Source: Afipia sp. (lineage in GTDB: Bacteria > Pseudomonadota > Alphaproteobacteria > Rhizobiales > Xanthobacteraceae). From it: a stretch of DNA of 64,000 bases. Where the stretch lies: contig JAFKER010000019.1 of the NCBI GenBank assembly GCA_017308595.1, forward strand, positions 1 through 64,000. The letters are read 5' to 3'. The notes beneath the pieces were generated by a model. The model was given only the letters and a program-made list of their open reading frames with translations, was not told where the DNA came from and did no database searches. The position numbers and the translations under genes are program-made. Below, in pieces: positions 62,770 through 64,000 of this stretch. Each line of letters starts with the position of its first letter. Within the stretch, counting starts at the first letter, position 1.

Positions 62770-64000
62770 TTAGCCGCCGTTACCGTTCTCTGACTCATCT
62801 TCCGAAATGTGTTCGACCGACACGACATGCTCGTCTTCGGCCGTATCGAACACGATCACGCCTTGAGTCGAGCGGCCTGCAACGCGGATGCCTTCGACCG
62901 GGCAGCGGATCAATTGCCCTGCGTCCGTCACCAGCATGATCTGATCGCTATCCTCGACCGGGAACGACGCCACCAGCTTGCCGTTGCGGTTGTTGACCGA
63001 CATCGCGACGATGCCCTTTCCGCCGCGTCCAGTGGTGCGATATTCGTACGACGAACTGCGCTTACCGTAGCCGTTCTCGCTGATGGTCAGTACGAACTGC
63101 TCGGCCGCGGACATCTGCGCATAGCGCTCCTGGCTGAGCTGCACCGTCGCCGATGTCTCTTCCGTATCCGCCTCGGCGTTTTCCTCGGCCGCTGTTTCGC
63201 CTGCAACTGCGCGGCGCATTTTGAGGTATGCGGAACGCTCGTCGGAGGATGCTTCGAGATGGCGCAGGATCGTGAGCGAGATCAGCTTGTCGCCATCGCC
63301 AAGCGCAATACCGCGCACGCCCATCGACGTTCTGCCGCTGAACACGCGTACATCCGTCACGGGGAAGCGAATGCACTGCCCGCCGGCGGCGGTCAGCAAC
63401 ACGTCGTCATTCTCGGTCGCGATCTGCACGTCAACGATGGCTTCGCCCTGATCGAGCTTCATGGCGATGATGCCCGAGCGGCGTACATCGACGAAATCAG
63501 AGAGTTTGTTCCGGCGGACGTTGCCCCCCGTGGTGGCGAACATCACGTCGAGATTGCCCCACGACGATTCATCTTCCGGTAGCGGCATGATGGTCGTGAT
63601 GCGTTCACCCTGCTCCAGCGGCAGGATGTTGATAAGCGCCTTGCCCCGTGAGTTCGGAGCGGCCATCGGAAGCCGCCAGACCTTCTCCTTGTAGACCTGC
63701 CCACGGGACGAGAAGAACAGCACCGGGGTATGCGTCGAGGCGATAAACAGCCGGCTGACGAAATCCTCATCGCGCGTCTGCATGCCTGAACGGCCTTTAC
63801 CGCCGCGCTTCTGCGCGCGGTAGGTCGACAGCGGCACGCGCTTGACGTAGCCCGCATGGGACACGGTTACGACCATGTCCTCGCGCTGGATCAGATCCTC
63901 ATCCTCGACCTCGCCTTCCTGATCGATGATCATGGTGCGGCGTGGTGTCGCGAACTCGTCCTTCACGGCGGTGAGTTCGTCCTTGATAATCGACTGAATC
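62770..64000 (-). CDS. gyrA: DNA gyrase subunit A, C-terminal part (runs off right edge)
   Basis: The frame has no stop to the right edge and covers the last 410 codons of gyrA. It holds the end of the breakage-reunion/coiled region and the C-terminal beta-pinwheel that wraps DNA. The GyrA box Q-K-R-G-G-K-G is at about 63790-63810, the family's Q-R-R-G-G-K-G. A second K-R-S-S-S-Y-E-Y-R-T-T-G-R-G-G-K-G occurs in a later blade, and an insert (E-T-A-A-E-E-N-A-E-A-D-T-E-E) typical of alphaproteobacteria is near 63150-63190. The acidic end (S-E-D-E-S-E-N-G-N-G-G) is normal. Confidence 0.97.
   Translation of the reverse strand, partial: IQSIIKDELTAVKDEFATPRRTMIIDQEGEVEDEDLIQREDMVVTVSHAGYVKRVPLSTYRAQKRGGKGRSGMQTRDEDFVSRLFIASTHTPVLFFSSRGQVYKEKVWRLPMAAPNSRGKALINILPLEQGERITTIMPLPEDESSWGNLDVMFATTGGNVRRNKLSDFVDVRRSGIIAMKLDQGEAIVDVQIATENDDVLLTAAGGQCIRFPVTDVRVFSGRTSMGVRGIALGDGDKLISLTILRHLEASSDERSAYLKMRRAVAGETAAEENAEADTEETSATVQLSQERYAQMSAAEQFVLTISENGYGKRSSSYEYRTTGRGGKGIVAMSVNNRNGKLVASFPVEDSDQIMLVTDAGQLIRCPVEGIRVAGRSTQGVIVFDTAEDEHVVSVEHISEDESENGNGG

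Overview
The window looks like chromosomal DNA of an alphaproteobacterium of the Bradyrhizobium/Rhodopseudomonas/Afipia group (Nitrobacteraceae). The evidence is the gyrA-coaD-cyclophilin-cyclophilin-queA-tgt order, the NasS/NasT-controlled nitrate operon, a phosphatidylcholine synthase, Bradyrhizobium-type beta-(1,3)(1,6)-glucan (ndv) genes, an IalB-type protein and compound palindromic repeats of the kind scattered through these genomes. The genus is inferred from gene content only. Both window edges cut genes: a giant adhesin on the left and gyrA on the right.

Layout. 1-5.6 kb: the N-terminal 1388 codons of a FecR-domain, VCBS/cadherin-like repeat adhesin read leftwards, facing away from a periplasmic LapG-type cysteine protease across an AT-rich gap of about 600 bp. 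5.6-8 kb: a small two-helix membrane protein, an SDR oxidoreductase, a 68-residue protein and an RraA-family protein. 8-10.7 kb: the pxpBCA 5-oxoprolinase operon. 10.7-23.6 kb: the assimilatory nitrate locus, all on the minus strand, in transcription order nasT-nasS, a sigma54-type promoter with hairpin leader and terminator, nrtA-nrtB-nrtC, a FAD oxidoreductase, nirA, a CysJ-like flavoreductase carrying an RnfB-like Fe-S domain, an unlisted 46-residue membrane peptide, and nasA. 23.7-37 kb: rimO, a quinone oxidoreductase, pcs-terC, a UbiH-type hydroxylase, an AEC permease, hspQ, an IalB protein, a YejA-like binding protein, a degenerate adenylate-forming enzyme, a degenerate GGDEF protein and a PRC-barrel protein. 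37-48 kb: mfd-sdhE facing recG across a hairpin-rich gap, a DUF502 protein, glmS and glmU. 47.8-54.6 kb: a SPOR-like protein, a small membrane protein and the ndvC, ndvD-like and ndvB genes. 54.6-64 kb: a second small two-helix protein, tRNA-Lys(UUU), several small proteins, a GrdB-like protein, an orphan BrnA-like antitoxin, cysK, tgt, queA, two cyclophilins, coaD and the 3' part of gyrA.

How the genes work together. NrtABC imports nitrate, NasA reduces it to nitrite and NirA reduces nitrite to ammonium; the FAD oxidoreductase and the CysJ-like protein are the likely electron suppliers. NasS should sense nitrate/nitrite and release NasT, which would relieve termination in the nrtA leader; the promoter adds nitrogen control through sigma54. 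NdvB, NdvC and the NdvD-like protein form a cell-envelope glucan unit. The LapG-like protease and the giant adhesin suggest an adhesion-release module.

The most interesting observations are the complete NasT-type attenuator with twin loop sequences, the LapG/adhesin pair, a probable ATT start codon in ndvC, two small paralogous membrane proteins sharing C-x2-G-x3-C-x2-P, two adjacent long hairpins between sdhE and recG, and the Fe-S/flavoreductase fusion in the nitrite reduction operon. No insertion sequence, prophage or CRISPR array was seen.
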